Below are positions 54,839 to 63,688 of a stretch of 64,000 bases of DNA, piece by piece. The stretch comes from Chryseobacterium panacisoli. Its GTDB lineage: Bacteria; Bacteroidota; Bacteroidia; Flavobacteriales; Weeksellaceae. The stretch is from positions 248,001 through 312,000 of the forward strand of contig NZ_VTRU01000001.1 of assembly GCF_008274625.1 (NCBI RefSeq). Direction: 5' to 3'. The translations under genes and the position numbers were made by a program. The notes beneath the pieces are model-generated. The model saw only the letters and a list, made by a program, of their open reading frames with translations, was not told where the DNA came from and did not search any database. Every line of letters starts with the position of its first letter. Within the stretch, counting starts at the first letter, position 1.

Positions 54839-55642
54839 TTATACCACTTTCGCCTTACGGACCATTTTTGCCAATAGGTTGGGAAAGAATCTCTTCAGAT
54901 AAACCGCCATTACTTCTTTACCTCCTATAGCTTTTTGTTTTTTCTGTTTTTCAATGGCATAGAGCATTTTTTTTGCGAAAATATCTACAGGCATTCCATT
55001 TTTCGTGGCATCATCCATTGTCCCTTGTGATGATCCGTCTCCGGTGACTGCATTAATAGAAATATCCGTCTGTATAAAACCCGGACAAATGATCGTATTT
55101 CCAATATTCTGGCTGAATAATTCTGCCCGCAAAGCATCAAAAAAGCCATGTAAAGCATGTTTTGCGCCGGCATATCCACTTCGCATAGGAGCACCGAATA
55201 TTCCCATAAGGCTGGTTACAACCGCAATCTGTCCTCCTTTATTTCTGATCATATAAGGTACAGTTGCTTTAGTAAGGGCTACCGTTCCGATATAATCAAT
55301 ATCGATCAGCTGTTTATCTACTTCAATATCTGTTTCCATGGCTAAAGAACGTTGAGACAGTCCCGCATTGTTGATAAGAATATCAATCTTCCCAAACTGT
55401 TCTGATGCTTTCGCTGCAATGGCGGGCATTTCTTTATAATTTTTCAGGTCTAAAGGAATCACCACATACCGATCTGTACTCAAGCCTGCCTTTTCAGCCA
55501 CCAGATGCAATTGTTCTTCTTTTCTGGATGACAGGATGATTTTTGCATGACTATTCTTTGCCAGAGTTCTTACCAGAGCTTCTCCAATACCTGATGATGC
55601 TCCGGTAATCCAAATGATTTTATGATCAAAATAACTGCTCAT
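54839..55642 (-). CDS. SDR-family oxidoreductase
   Basis: Short-chain dehydrogenase of 267 residues. Cofactor motif TGASSGIG at 13-20, NNAG in ILINNAGLSQ, and catalytic Ser in SLMGIFG with YAGAK (Tyr-x3-Lys). The C-terminal tail is basic (FFPNLLAKMVRKAKVV). It lies 14 bases after the FAD oxidoreductase gene on the same strand, so the two are probably co-transcribed; both act on hydrophobic substrates in many relatives (DHRS7-like). Substrate unknown. Confidence 0.92.
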   Translation of the reverse strand: MSSYFDHKIIWITGASSGIGEALVRTLAKNSHAKIILSSRKEEQLHLVAEKAGLSTDRYVVIPLDLKNYKEMPAIAAKASEQFGKIDILINNAGLSQRSLAMETDIEVDKQLIDIDYIGTVALTKATVPYMIRNKGGQIAVVTSLMGIFGAPMRSGYAGAKHALHGFFDALRAELFSQNIGNTIICPGFIQTDISINAVTGDGSSQGTMDDATKNGMPVDIFAKKMLYAIEKQKKQKAIGGKEVMAVYLKRFFPNLLAKMVRKAKVV

Positions 55643-55656
55643 ACTTCTCCTATTAT

Positions 55657-57321
55657 TTAATTTTTAAGTCCTGCAATATATTTCCCGGCTTTCATTCCTG
55701 AAAAAATACAGCCTCCCAGAAATGTCCCTTCCAGCGCTCTGTAGCCGTGCATTCCGCCTCCGCCAAAACCAGCCGCTTCTCCGGCAGCATACAGTCCTTC
55801 AATAACGCTGTCGTCATCTTTTAATACCTGTCCGTTCAGATTGGTTTTTATACCTCCTAACGTTTTACGGGTTAAAATATTGAGCCGTACAGCAATCAAA
55901 GGTCCGTTTTCAGGAGCTAAAATCTTATGGGGAGCTGCTACACGCCCAAGTTTATCCCCTAAATAATTTCGGGTATTCCGGAGATAATTGACCTGAGTAT
56001 CTTTTGAAAATTTATTATCTAACTCTCTGTCCCGGGCTTCAATCTGAGATTTTATTTTTTCATAATTCAAAAGTCTGTTTCCAGTCAATTCATTCATCCT
56101 GTCCACTAAATCTTCCAGATTATCGGATACAATAAAGTCTTTTCCATGTTCTTTAAAAGCTTCTACTGGTCCGGGAGCTTTTTTACCAAAAATCCTTTTC
56201 AGAAAAAGAGTGTAATCCTTATTGGTAATATCCGGATTCTGTTCTGAACCCGAAAGGGCAAATTCCTTTTTAATAATTTTCTGAGTGAGGATAAACCAGG
56301 AATATGAAAATCCTGTTTCCTGTATATATTGTAAAGTTCCCAATGTATCAAATCCGGGAAGAAAAGGAGCGGGGAGCCGTTTGCCTTCAGCATCAAACCA
56401 TAAAGAAGAAGGTCCGGGCAGTATCCGGATTCCGTGGTTGGGCCAGATGGGATTCCAGTTTTGCAAACCTTCTGTGTAGTGCCACATCCTGTCACGGTTG
56501 ATAATATGAGCTCCTGCATTTTCTGCGATACCAATCATTTTACCATCTACATAGGCAGGAACACCGCAGACCATATTTTCCGGTGCTTTACCCAGTCTTT
56601 CGGGCCAGTTTTTCCTTACCAGCTCATGATTGGCACCAATTCCTCCGGAAGCGATGATGATGTTCGGAGCGGTATATTCAAATGTTGAGATAACAGTTCT
56701 GTTTGTCTCAGCACCTCTTTCCTTAGTATCATTTTCAAGAATATCACCTTTAAGGCCTTTTATTTTTCCATTTTCCACCAGCAATTCTGTCACTCTGTGC
56801 CTAAATTTCATCTGCAGCAATCCTTTTTCCTGAGCTTTGTAAGCTTTTTCTACGAAAGGCTTTATTACCCCTGTGCCAGTTCCCCAGCTGACATGAAAAC
56901 GGGGAACTGAATTCCCATGCCCTGTTGCCGAACCATCACCACGTTCTGCCCAGCCCACCATAAACATCAGTTTGATGCCTAATTTGGAGATATATTCATA
57001 TTTTTCACCGGCAGCAAATTTAAGATAGGCTTCAGCCCATTGACGCGGCCAGTAGTCTTCCGGACGGTCAAATCCAGCTGTCCCTTTCCAGTCCTGAAGT
57101 GCCAGTTCATAAGAATCTTTGATTCCCATTCTCTTTTGCTGGGGTGAATTAATCAGAAACAGACCTCCGAAAGACCAGAATGCCTGTCCACCCATATTCT
57201 GTTCAGTTTCCTGATCCAAAAGCAGTACTTTTTTTCCGGCATCGGTTATTTCCATAGCAGCAGTAAGCCCTGCCAGTCCACTTCCTATGATGATCGCATC
57301 AGGCTGGAATGTTTCTTCCAT
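55657..57321 (-). CDS. FAD-binding dehydrogenase (KsdD-like)
   Basis: Flavoprotein of 554 residues. FAD Rossmann motif IIGSGLAGLTAAMEITDAG at 11-29, GGIGANHELV mid-protein and the C-terminal FAD motif YAAGEAAGFGGGGMHGYRALEG. This layout fits the COG3573-type FAD-binding dehydrogenases related to ketosteroid dehydrogenase and fumarate reductase flavoproteins. No signal peptide. It precedes the SDR gene in one transcript; together they may oxidise a lipid or sterol-like compound. Confidence 0.88.
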   Translation of the reverse strand: MEETFQPDAIIIGSGLAGLTAAMEITDAGKKVLLLDQETEQNMGGQAFWSFGGLFLINSPQQKRMGIKDSYELALQDWKGTAGFDRPEDYWPRQWAEAYLKFAAGEKYEYISKLGIKLMFMVGWAERGDGSATGHGNSVPRFHVSWGTGTGVIKPFVEKAYKAQEKGLLQMKFRHRVTELLVENGKIKGLKGDILENDTKERGAETNRTVISTFEYTAPNIIIASGGIGANHELVRKNWPERLGKAPENMVCGVPAYVDGKMIGIAENAGAHIINRDRMWHYTEGLQNWNPIWPNHGIRILPGPSSLWFDAEGKRLPAPFLPGFDTLGTLQYIQETGFSYSWFILTQKIIKKEFALSGSEQNPDITNKDYTLFLKRIFGKKAPGPVEAFKEHGKDFIVSDNLEDLVDRMNELTGNRLLNYEKIKSQIEARDRELDNKFSKDTQVNYLRNTRNYLGDKLGRVAAPHKILAPENGPLIAVRLNILTRKTLGGIKTNLNGQVLKDDDSVIEGLYAAGEAAGFGGGGMHGYRALEGTFLGGCIFSGMKAGKYIAGLKN

Positions 57322-57427
57322 GTTCTAGGTGTTTTTATTGGATGATACTTCCCATAAATGTATTAAATATTTAAATGAAACAATTAAAAAAATCTTAATA
57401 CTTTTATTGTTTACATAGAATAAAAAA

Positions 57428-57694
57428 ATGAAAGAAAACCATAAATACCAGGCATTTGCTGTTTTAAAAAACAGAACCCGTAAGCCTATTGAAGCTGAAT
57501 CAATTATTATCCAGCTAGAGGAGGAAGAAATTGAAATTCCATTGGCATCATTACATCCTGTTTTTCAGGGGAAATTAACCCTCGCTACCGGATCAGCCAT
57601 TCAGGGCCGAGAGAATGAAAGAGAACAGGGGACACAGTTCATTATAGAACCTGGAGCCTCTAATGTGATCCATATCACTCCGAAAAAAATCTGA
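57428..57694 (+). CDS. small hypothetical protein
   Basis: 88 residues, charged and beta-rich, no signal peptide or membrane segment: RKPIEAESIIIQLEEEEIEIPLA followed by FQGKLTLATGSA and an IIEPGASNVIHI end. I recognise no domain; the pattern of Glu-rich beta strands would suit a small all-beta fold. Divergent from the FAD dehydrogenase. The start codon is preceded by AT-rich sequence only. Confidence 0.6.
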   Translation: MKENHKYQAFAVLKNRTRKPIEAESIIIQLEEEEIEIPLASLHPVFQGKLTLATGSAIQGRENEREQGTQFIIEPGASNVIHITPKKI

Positions 57695-57751
57695 TCTCTA
57701 CAAAATATCCCATAAATGCCGATTTTCCTGTAACCCCTCAATAAAACATTT

Positions 57752-57759
57752 TTATCTTT
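57752..57759 (+). promoter_or_regulatory. -7 element before the rhodanese gene
   Basis: TATCTTTG, 16 bases before ATG 57775; -33 partner not clear. Confidence 0.45.
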
Positions 57760-57774
57760 GTGAAAAATAGAATT

Positions 57775-58209
57775 ATGAAGTATTTGTTTATCATTGCCTG
57801 CTTTGTCTGCTCCATTTTCAGCCAGGCACAGCAACAGCAAAAGCAGGATCCGTGGAAAGACAGCCAGCTGATGGATCCGGCATTATTAGCTTCCAGAATT
57901 GTAAAGCATTCAACAAAAGACCTGGTGATCATTTCAGTAGGTCCGGAAGCCATCATTAAAGGTTCTGTAGACATCGGGCCAACCCATGATCCGGAAAATC
58001 TGGAAAAACTGAGAAATTATCTTAAAGATATTCCTAAAGACAGAGAAGTTGTCATCTACTGCGGATGCTGCCCTTTTATAAAATGTCCTAATATACGCCC
58101 TGCTTTTGCACTATTGATGGAAATGGGCTTTATAAATGCGAAACTTTTAAACCTTCCGAAAAACATCAAAACAGACTGGCTAGATAAAGACTATCCTACA
58201 AATGATTAA
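57775..58209 (+). CDS. periplasmic rhodanese-like protein with Cys-rich loop
   Basis: 144 residues from ATG 57775 (a GTG frame at 57760 is open but ATG directly begins the signal peptide MKYLFIIACFVCSIFSQAQ). The rhodanese fold is suggested by ILASRIV-like early helix, DLVIISVGPEA and VVIYCGCCPFIKCPNI, in which the usual active-site Cys loop is replaced by CGCC and a further Cys. It may be a sulfur- or thiol-transfer protein, or bind metal. It is followed by, and overlaps or abuts, a TlpA-like thioredoxin gene, so both may serve periplasmic redox. Confidence 0.8.
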   Translation: MKYLFIIACFVCSIFSQAQQQQKQDPWKDSQLMDPALLASRIVKHSTKDLVIISVGPEAIIKGSVDIGPTHDPENLEKLRNYLKDIPKDREVVIYCGCCPFIKCPNIRPAFALLMEMGFINAKLLNLPKNIKTDWLDKDYPTND

Positions 58210-58210
58210 T

Positions 58211-58714
58211 ATGAAAACTGGTTTTACCCTTTTATTTTTAATAATTTTCTCAGGGTCTGTTGCTGCCCAAAGTACAATAGAGGTAGGGAAGAAAGCTCCT
58301 GAAATTATAATGGCTAAGGCAGACGGAACCTCATTCACCCTTTCAACATTAAAAGGAAAGGTGGTTCTGATCGACTTCTGGGCAACCTGGTGTGCTCCGT
58401 GTGTAGAAGAGCAGCCTGAGCTGAAAACTTTGTACGACACCTATTCTGAACAGGTAAAAAACAATACGTTTGAAATTCTGGGGGTTTCCTTAGATAAAAA
58501 TAAAGAAAGCTGGCAGAAAGCCATTGACAGGTTTACAATCAAATGGATACAGATCAGCGATTTAAAATTCTGGAAAAGTCCTGTAGCCAAACTTTACGAA
58601 ATTGATGAACTTCCTTTTAATGTCATCATCGACGGACAGGGAACGATTTTAGCTAAAAATCTTCACGGTAAAGATCTGGAGGATTTTTTAAAGAAAACTT
58701 TAAATCAGAATTAA
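58211..58714 (+). CDS. TlpA-like periplasmic thioredoxin
   Basis: 167 residues from ATG 58211 (an in-frame ATG at 58202 overlaps the previous stop). Signal peptide ends VAAQ. The redox motif is WCAPC in DFWATWCAPCVEEQPEL, with cis-Pro in ELPFNVIIDGQG, so it is a membrane- or periplasm-facing thiol reductase of the TlpA/ResA type. Paired with the rhodanese-like gene. Possible role in keeping that protein's cysteines reduced; inference. Confidence 0.92.
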   Translation: MKTGFTLLFLIIFSGSVAAQSTIEVGKKAPEIIMAKADGTSFTLSTLKGKVVLIDFWATWCAPCVEEQPELKTLYDTYSEQVKNNTFEILGVSLDKNKESWQKAIDRFTIKWIQISDLKFWKSPVAKLYEIDELPFNVIIDGQGTILAKNLHGKDLEDFLKKTLNQN

Positions 58715-58738
58715 GAAAATAAAATCTTACAAATATTG

Positions 58739-58767
58739 AAAGAGCAGTGCATACATTACTGCTCTTT
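58739..58767 (+). terminator. intrinsic terminator
   Basis: Perfect 10-bp stem AAAGAGCAGT / ACTGCTCTTT, 9-base loop, followed by a seven-T run. Confidence 0.88.
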
Positions 58768-58844
58768 ATTTTTTTCATATACACTACAAAGCAATTGATA
58801 TACAGCATACACCAATCCTTTCTATTGTCTTATAGCTTTGAGGT

Positions 58845-59252
58845 ATGAAAAAAAACGTCTTCCTTCGCTTGGGGCTGTCTGTGATACTGCTGATGCATAG
58901 TGTGATTTCCATTTTTAGTGGAGATGTTAATAATTTCGGGCATTTTTATCTGGATAACATAGGGTTTAGTCCCTTTGGGATTTATATTGCATGGGCTGTA
59001 AAGCTCACACATCTTTTCTCTGTGCCATTACTTTGGTTTGACCGACATATAAAGCCCGTGGCTATTAGTAATATTCTTATTTTCGTTTTTGGAATTTATT
59101 TCGTTCATTGGCAAAATGGCTGGTTTGTAGTGGGAGGAGGAACGAATGGCATTGAGTTCAATGTCTTGCTGATCTTCAGTTTTCTGAGCCTTATGTATCC
59201 TGAAATTTATTTTAAAAAGCAGAACCGCTTTCCCTGTAAAAAGGATAGCTAA
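58845..59252 (+). CDS. DoxX-like membrane protein
   Basis: 135 residues with four predicted membrane segments (about 5-25, 43-63, 70-90, 105-125). HSVISIFSGDVNNFGHFYLD and the order of segments fit the DoxX family of small quinone- or thiol-linked membrane proteins. No signal peptide cleavage is expected. It stands alone after a terminator. Function unknown beyond family membership. Confidence 0.72.
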   Translation: MKKNVFLRLGLSVILLMHSVISIFSGDVNNFGHFYLDNIGFSPFGIYIAWAVKLTHLFSVPLLWFDRHIKPVAISNILIFVFGIYFVHWQNGWFVVGGGTNGIEFNVLLIFSFLSLMYPEIYFKKQNRFPCKKDS

Positions 59253-59352
59253 ACTTTCTTACCATTCGCAGTTTTTTATTTTAGTTTCCCAAGACTACCA
59301 TTCAAAATCGTAGTTTGTAGATCATTACTTTAATTTGGTCGACTTATATTTT

Positions 59353-59360
59353 TATATTTG
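59353..59360 (+). promoter_or_regulatory. -7 element before the LytS-type kinase
   Basis: TATATTTG, a full match to TAnnTTTG; the nearest TTTG is only 15 bases upstream (59334-59337), so the -33 is imperfect. Confidence 0.45.
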
Positions 59361-59393
59361 ATTGAACAAATAGTATTTTGTATTCTTAAAATC

Positions 59394-60479
59394 ATGATCA
59401 AGCTGAAACCATACAAAAGATCTAAATGGCAGATTCATCTTCTTTTTTGGATATTGTATTATATCCTGGAAGTTTACCTTGACTTTTATTGGTCCAGGTA
59501 TCAGTTTCCGGATTTCAAATGGTCAGTAAGACTTCAGAATACTCTGATCCTGGAGCTGGGATATCTTTTGATCAAAATGCCGCTTGCTTATGCCTTGCTG
59601 TATGTATTTGAAAAGATTCATATTAAGGAAATTTTCAAATATCTTCTCTATATTTTTATCGTGATCACCGCTGTTTTTGGGCATCGCTTTTTAACGCATT
59701 ATATCATTTACCCTTATATTTATGGAGTTACAGAAACTCTGGACGGAAAGTATCCGTCGGGGTTTATCAATGGGTATGTGGCATTCAATTCTTTTATGGA
59801 CCTTATTTTTATGGTGGGTCTGATTTTTGGGGTTGAAATTACCCGGCAGAAAAATCTTCTGAAGGAACAGATCTCCCTGCTAAAGTCTGAAAAGCTGGAT
59901 CAGGAGCTCAGTATGCTGAAGGCACAGATCAATCCGCATTTTCTGTTCAACACCCTCAATAATATTTACGGAATGGCCCTGAAAAAAGCTGATGAAACTC
60001 CCGATGTTATCCTTCAGCTTTCCAAGATAATGCGGTATAATATCTATGAAGCAGCAGAAAAAAGGATTTCTATAGCCAAGGATATTGAAAACATTAAAGA
60101 TTTCATACAGATTCAGAAGATCCGCCACCGCCATCTTACCATAAGCTTTACGGAAGATATCGATCATCCTTCTCAGGAAATTTCTCCGCTGATCTTGATA
60201 CAATTTGTTGAAAATGCCTTCAAACATGGGGTTTCTGAAAGCTTGGGAGAGACATTTATTACCATCAATATCCGGTTGAAAAATGGAATTCTCACTTATT
60301 TCATAGAAAATTCCAAGGAAGAAAAGCCTCATACACATTCCACGAAAATAGGTCAGAAAAATATCCGTAGACAGCTTGAATTGCTTTATCCTCAACACAC
60401 CCTTTCTGTGGAAAATCAAAACGACCGCTATATTGTAACATTAACCATAGATTTCCATGACACCAAACCCAGCCTCTAA
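59394..60479 (+). CDS. LytS-type sensor histidine kinase
   Basis: 361 residues from ATG 59394 (the open frame from 59358 would begin with TTG inside the promoter). Four N-terminal membrane segments (about 14-145), then the His_kinase (PF06580-type) core with QINPHFLFNTLNNIYGMAL (His-Phe-Leu-Phe-Asn) and a HATPase part with QFVENAFKHGV. It signals to the LytTR regulator, whose gene overlaps its 3' end by 23 bases. The signal is unknown. Confidence 0.92.
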   Translation: MIKLKPYKRSKWQIHLLFWILYYILEVYLDFYWSRYQFPDFKWSVRLQNTLILELGYLLIKMPLAYALLYVFEKIHIKEIFKYLLYIFIVITAVFGHRFLTHYIIYPYIYGVTETLDGKYPSGFINGYVAFNSFMDLIFMVGLIFGVEITRQKNLLKEQISLLKSEKLDQELSMLKAQINPHFLFNTLNNIYGMALKKADETPDVILQLSKIMRYNIYEAAEKRISIAKDIENIKDFIQIQKIRHRHLTISFTEDIDHPSQEISPLILIQFVENAFKHGVSESLGETFITINIRLKNGILTYFIENSKEEKPHTHSTKIGQKNIRRQLELLYPQHTLSVENQNDRYIVTLTIDFHDTKPSL

Positions 60480-61161
60480 AAAATACAGCTGCATTATCGT
60501 AGAAGACGAGCCCATTGCAGCAGAAATTCTGGAAAGTTTTATCTCCAGAGATCAGGAACTGAATCTTGTAGGAAAATGTGCCGATGCTGTATATGCCAGC
60601 AGTCTTTTAAGCATTCATCAGGTGGATCTGATCTTTTTGGATCTCCATCTTCCCGTGGTAAAAGGCTTTGATTTTCTGAGGAAAATAAAAAATCCTCCAT
60701 TCGTTATCGTTACCACTGCTTATCATGAATATGCCGTAGAAGGCTATGAACTCGATATTACGGATTATCTGCTGAAACCTATCCCGTATGAGCGTTTTCT
60801 GACAGCCATTGGAAAATTCAAACATTTAATGGAGGCGGAAGACGCTTTACTTGAAATTTCGGAACGTGATTATATCTTCATCAATAGCGGGAAAAAGCAG
60901 GTTAAAATTATTTTACATGATATTTTCTACATCGAAAGTTTGAGAGAATATATTAATATTCACACCAAAACAGAAAGCTTCACTTTCAAAATGCCTATCA
61001 GCAAAATAGAAGAGGCTTTAAATCCCAAAATGTTTACCCGTATTCATAAATCGTACATTATATCCAAATCAAAAATTGAAGTCAAATCTGCCAATATTAT
61101 CCAGATTAATGGCAAAAAACTTCCTGTGGGAAGAACGTATAAGCCGTTTCTGGAGCTTTAA
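60457..61161 (+). CDS. LytTR-type response regulator
   Basis: 234 residues. Receiver domain: IIVEDEPIAAEI, phospho-acceptor Asp in LIFLDLHLPVVKG, VVTTAYHEYAV, and Lys in YLLKPIPYERF. C-terminal LytTR DNA-binding domain with FINSGKKQVKIILHDIFYIESLREYINIHT and FTRIHKSYIIS. Overlaps the kinase gene by 23 bases, so it is translated with it. The regulon cannot be told from the window. Confidence 0.95.
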   Translation: MTPNPASKKYSCIIVEDEPIAAEILESFISRDQELNLVGKCADAVYASSLLSIHQVDLIFLDLHLPVVKGFDFLRKIKNPPFVIVTTAYHEYAVEGYELDITDYLLKPIPYERFLTAIGKFKHLMEAEDALLEISERDYIFINSGKKQVKIILHDIFYIESLREYINIHTKTESFTFKMPISKIEEALNPKMFTRIHKSYIISKSKIEVKSANIIQINGKKLPVGRTYKPFLEL

Positions 61162-61487
61162 TATTGAAGAGGAAATTTGTTTAAACTACCCTTCAAAAGT
61201 TCTTTGAATTTTCATCCCCTCTAAAACAGGAAAATTCTGAGTCTTTTAGTTTAAAAAGCCAGCCAAATTAAAAGTTTTGTAGATTCTGAATCTCTGTTGA
61301 TAGATATTTTTTCCGAATTTGTTTTTGTTTATCCAAATTTGTTTTATGAAAAAAGCGCAATAAATAAAGAATATTAAGTCAGGAAAATGAATGTGGTTAG
61401 AGTTTATTATTCGAATGTTGAATAATGATTTGGCTTAATGATTAAATAATCTTAAGCCAATTTCTTTTTTTCAGCTATAGATTTATT
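61162..61487. other. gene-free stretch with terminator
   Basis: 326 bases without a gene. Near its end a 9-bp stem TTGGCTTAA (61430-61438) / TTAAGCCAA (61452-61460) followed by TTTCTTTTTTT forms a plus-strand terminator, although nearly 270 bases after the LytTR stop. Confidence 0.65.
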
Positions 61488-61805
61488 TTAAAATAGTTTG
61501 AGGCCAATGATACCTACAACAATCAGTAATGCAGAAAGCAGTCGTAAAATACCTGCTGAATCCTGAAAAAACAGAATTCCCACCAATAAAGTTCCTACCG
61601 CACCAATTCCGGTCCACACTGCATAGGCTGTTCCAATAGGGATGCTTTTCTGAGCATACCAGAGAAAACCGCCGCTAACGGACATACATACGATAGAAAA
61701 TATAATCCAGCTCAATTTATTATTTTCCGGCTGCTGAGATAATTTAAGGCCCAAAGGCCATCCAATTTCAAAAATTCCTGCGATAATTAATGCAATCCAG
61801 TTCAT
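61488..61805 (-). CDS. SMR-family exporter (SugE/Gdx-like)
   Basis: Small multidrug resistance protein, 105 residues, four membrane segments, dimeric in the family. The membrane Glu is in IIAGIFEIGWPLGLK (Glu13), and AYAVWTGIGAVGT matches the SugE/Gdx subgroup better than EmrE. Gdx proteins export guanidinium with protons. No guanidine riboswitch was recognised upstream, so the physiological substrate is open. Convergent with no gene nearby and divergent from mug. Confidence 0.9.
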   Translation of the reverse strand: MNWIALIIAGIFEIGWPLGLKLSQQPENNKLSWIIFSIVCMSVSGGFLWYAQKSIPIGTAYAVWTGIGAVGTLLVGILFFQDSAGILRLLSALLIVVGIIGLKLF

Positions 61806-62062
61806 ACTCCTTATTTTTAACGATGTTGCTATTATTGAATGAGTTTTTTACAATAAAATGCTTCATCTCAATTACTACCACAAAATTATCATTATCCATT
61901 CATATTCAATATAATAAACTGTGTGACACCGCAAAAACCAGAGATGGAACGTATGATACAGACTGTGAACCGTTCAATATTCATGAATAAAATGTAAGTC
62001 TGAAAATATCCCTAATATTGATATCTTTATACCGTAAAAAGAGAATCAAGAAGTATCTAATT

Positions 62063-62578
62063 ATGTTGACAGATATCATTACCGTTCACCTTAACGTTAT
62101 TTTTTGCGGAATCAATCCCGGCTTAAAATCCTCCAATGACGGACATCATTTTTCAGGAAAGAGCAATCGTTTTTGGAAAGTTCTTCACCAATCAGGTTTT
62201 ACTCCTTATGAAGTTGAAGCAACGAATGATACTTCTATTCTGGATTTCGGACTGGGCCTCACAACTGCTGTTGCAAGAGCAACTTCCCGTGCTGATGAAC
62301 TTTCAAAAGAAGAGTTTGACAATGCGCTGGGTACTTTTAAAGCAAAAATAACGGAATATCAGCCCCAATATGTGGCTTTTCTCGGCAAAGCGGCTTACAA
62401 GGCATTCTCTAAAAAGAAAGAAATTCTATGGGGATTGCAGGCAGAAGATTTCTGTGGGGCAAAAGTATGGGTCTTGCCCAATACCAGCGGTCTGAACCGG
62501 GGATTTTCTCTTGCTGATCTTATTTTTTATTACAGCAGTTTTTATCAGGCGGTAAAAAACAGTCAGAACCAGTCATAG
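62063..62578 (+). CDS. mug: G/U (G/T) mismatch-specific DNA glycosylase
   Basis: Uracil-DNA-glycosylase-superfamily repair enzyme, 171 residues from ATG 62063 (upstream frame from 62018 lies in a probable promoter with TATCTTTA). The motifs are FCGINPGLKSS (motif A with the Mug/TDG Asn in GINPG) and LPNTSGLNR (motif B). FLGKAAYKAF precedes the last. It removes U or 3,N4-ethenocytosine opposite G. It stands alone. Confidence 0.92.
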   Translation: MLTDIITVHLNVIFCGINPGLKSSNDGHHFSGKSNRFWKVLHQSGFTPYEVEATNDTSILDFGLGLTTAVARATSRADELSKEEFDNALGTFKAKITEYQPQYVAFLGKAAYKAFSKKKEILWGLQAEDFCGAKVWVLPNTSGLNRGFSLADLIFYYSSFYQAVKNSQNQS

Positions 62579-62775
62579 ACCATACAGAATAATAAAGAGA
62601 GCGGCAAAACTGCTCCTCAATTTTTGTACCCGATTATTATTAGTCCCATTTACCAAAATCACACTTAAGGGAAAAAACAGCACATTTACTAATCTAATTC
62701 TCCCGGTTAATTATTCATTCTCCCCGGATATTTGATTGTTTGATACATTTAGAACTCAAACCATTAAATAGTACT

Positions 62776-63675
62776 ATGAAAACAAAAGAGTACGAATTCA
62801 TTAAAAGACATTTTGTCTTATTGGATTCAACAAAAGGGAATCTATGTTCAGGCATACCACAGCGATGTTTCAAAAAAGTGAACCGGCTTTTACTATGTTC
62901 GGTCCTTATTACGGCATTTTCATCTCAATTCAGAGCTCAGACCAGAGCCAGTGAACCTGTGAATGAAAAGCCTTATCCGGCGGATCAGGTCATTTCTTTG
63001 TATGGTAAAGAAAGGAGTAGTTTTTCCAGTGACATTCAGCGAAGATCTTCAAACACTGTTCCGATTGAACTCCGGTCAAAAGAAATTAAAGAAGTATTGA
63101 CAGGGCAGGACTATTTCCCTGCAGATCTTTTTTTAAATGAGGGGGTAAAAGCGCCTTCCGGCCACAATCCTCAGGTTCGCCATTACGACAATCAGAATGT
63201 TATTTTTGACGGCCAAAAACACGAGAACATCCGGGTTGATGAAATCATTGATCAGTACACTTTAAAGAATGCAGATATTGATTACTCTTATGACAATGCC
63301 TACTATCTTTTTCGTGATGCCTCAGGAAATACTATTGCAACGGTATATTATATTGACCGGACTGTAGGATTCTTAAAGTCAGAGTATAAAGTTGTAAGTA
63401 AAGGGAAATCTGTTGTTACGTTTCCTCTGCTTGTCGCTCCCAATCCTGCCAAAAATGTGATCAATATTACATATCAGGTGGAAAAAGAGAGCCAGGCCAG
63501 CCTTCAGATCATAGATATAAATGGCCGTACTGCAGATACTGTATTCATTGATAAGCAGATTAAGAGCGGAAGACATACGGTACAGCATAACATCAATCTT
63601 CCGGCCGGCAATTATCTGATAAAGTTCAATGCTCAGGGACAGGCGCCTGTTACTCAAAAAATCATTGTTCAATAA
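62776..63675 (+). CDS. secreted protein with T9SS type A sorting domain
   Basis: 299 residues from ATG 62776. The signal region is unusually distal (hydrophobic LLLCSVLITAFSSQF at about 37-51, after a charged N-terminus), which could mean a later start. The middle is a polar domain without a known family. The last about 75 residues (VAPNPAKNVINI ... LQIIDINGRTAD ... LPAGNYLIKFNAQG ... QKIIVQ) are a type A sorting domain for the type IX secretion system. Followed 13 bases later by another secreted-protein gene, so the pair may be one operon. Confidence 0.82.
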   Translation: MKTKEYEFIKRHFVLLDSTKGNLCSGIPQRCFKKVNRLLLCSVLITAFSSQFRAQTRASEPVNEKPYPADQVISLYGKERSSFSSDIQRRSSNTVPIELRSKEIKEVLTGQDYFPADLFLNEGVKAPSGHNPQVRHYDNQNVIFDGQKHENIRVDEIIDQYTLKNADIDYSYDNAYYLFRDASGNTIATVYYIDRTVGFLKSEYKVVSKGKSVVTFPLLVAPNPAKNVINITYQVEKESQASLQIIDINGRTADTVFIDKQIKSGRHTVQHNINLPAGNYLIKFNAQGQAPVTQKIIVQ

Positions 63676-63688
63676 AATGCAGTCAATT

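Noticed and set aside
61806..62062. Guanidine riboswitch near the SMR gene
   Set aside because: No conserved guanidine-I, -II or -III elements were seen in either orientation.
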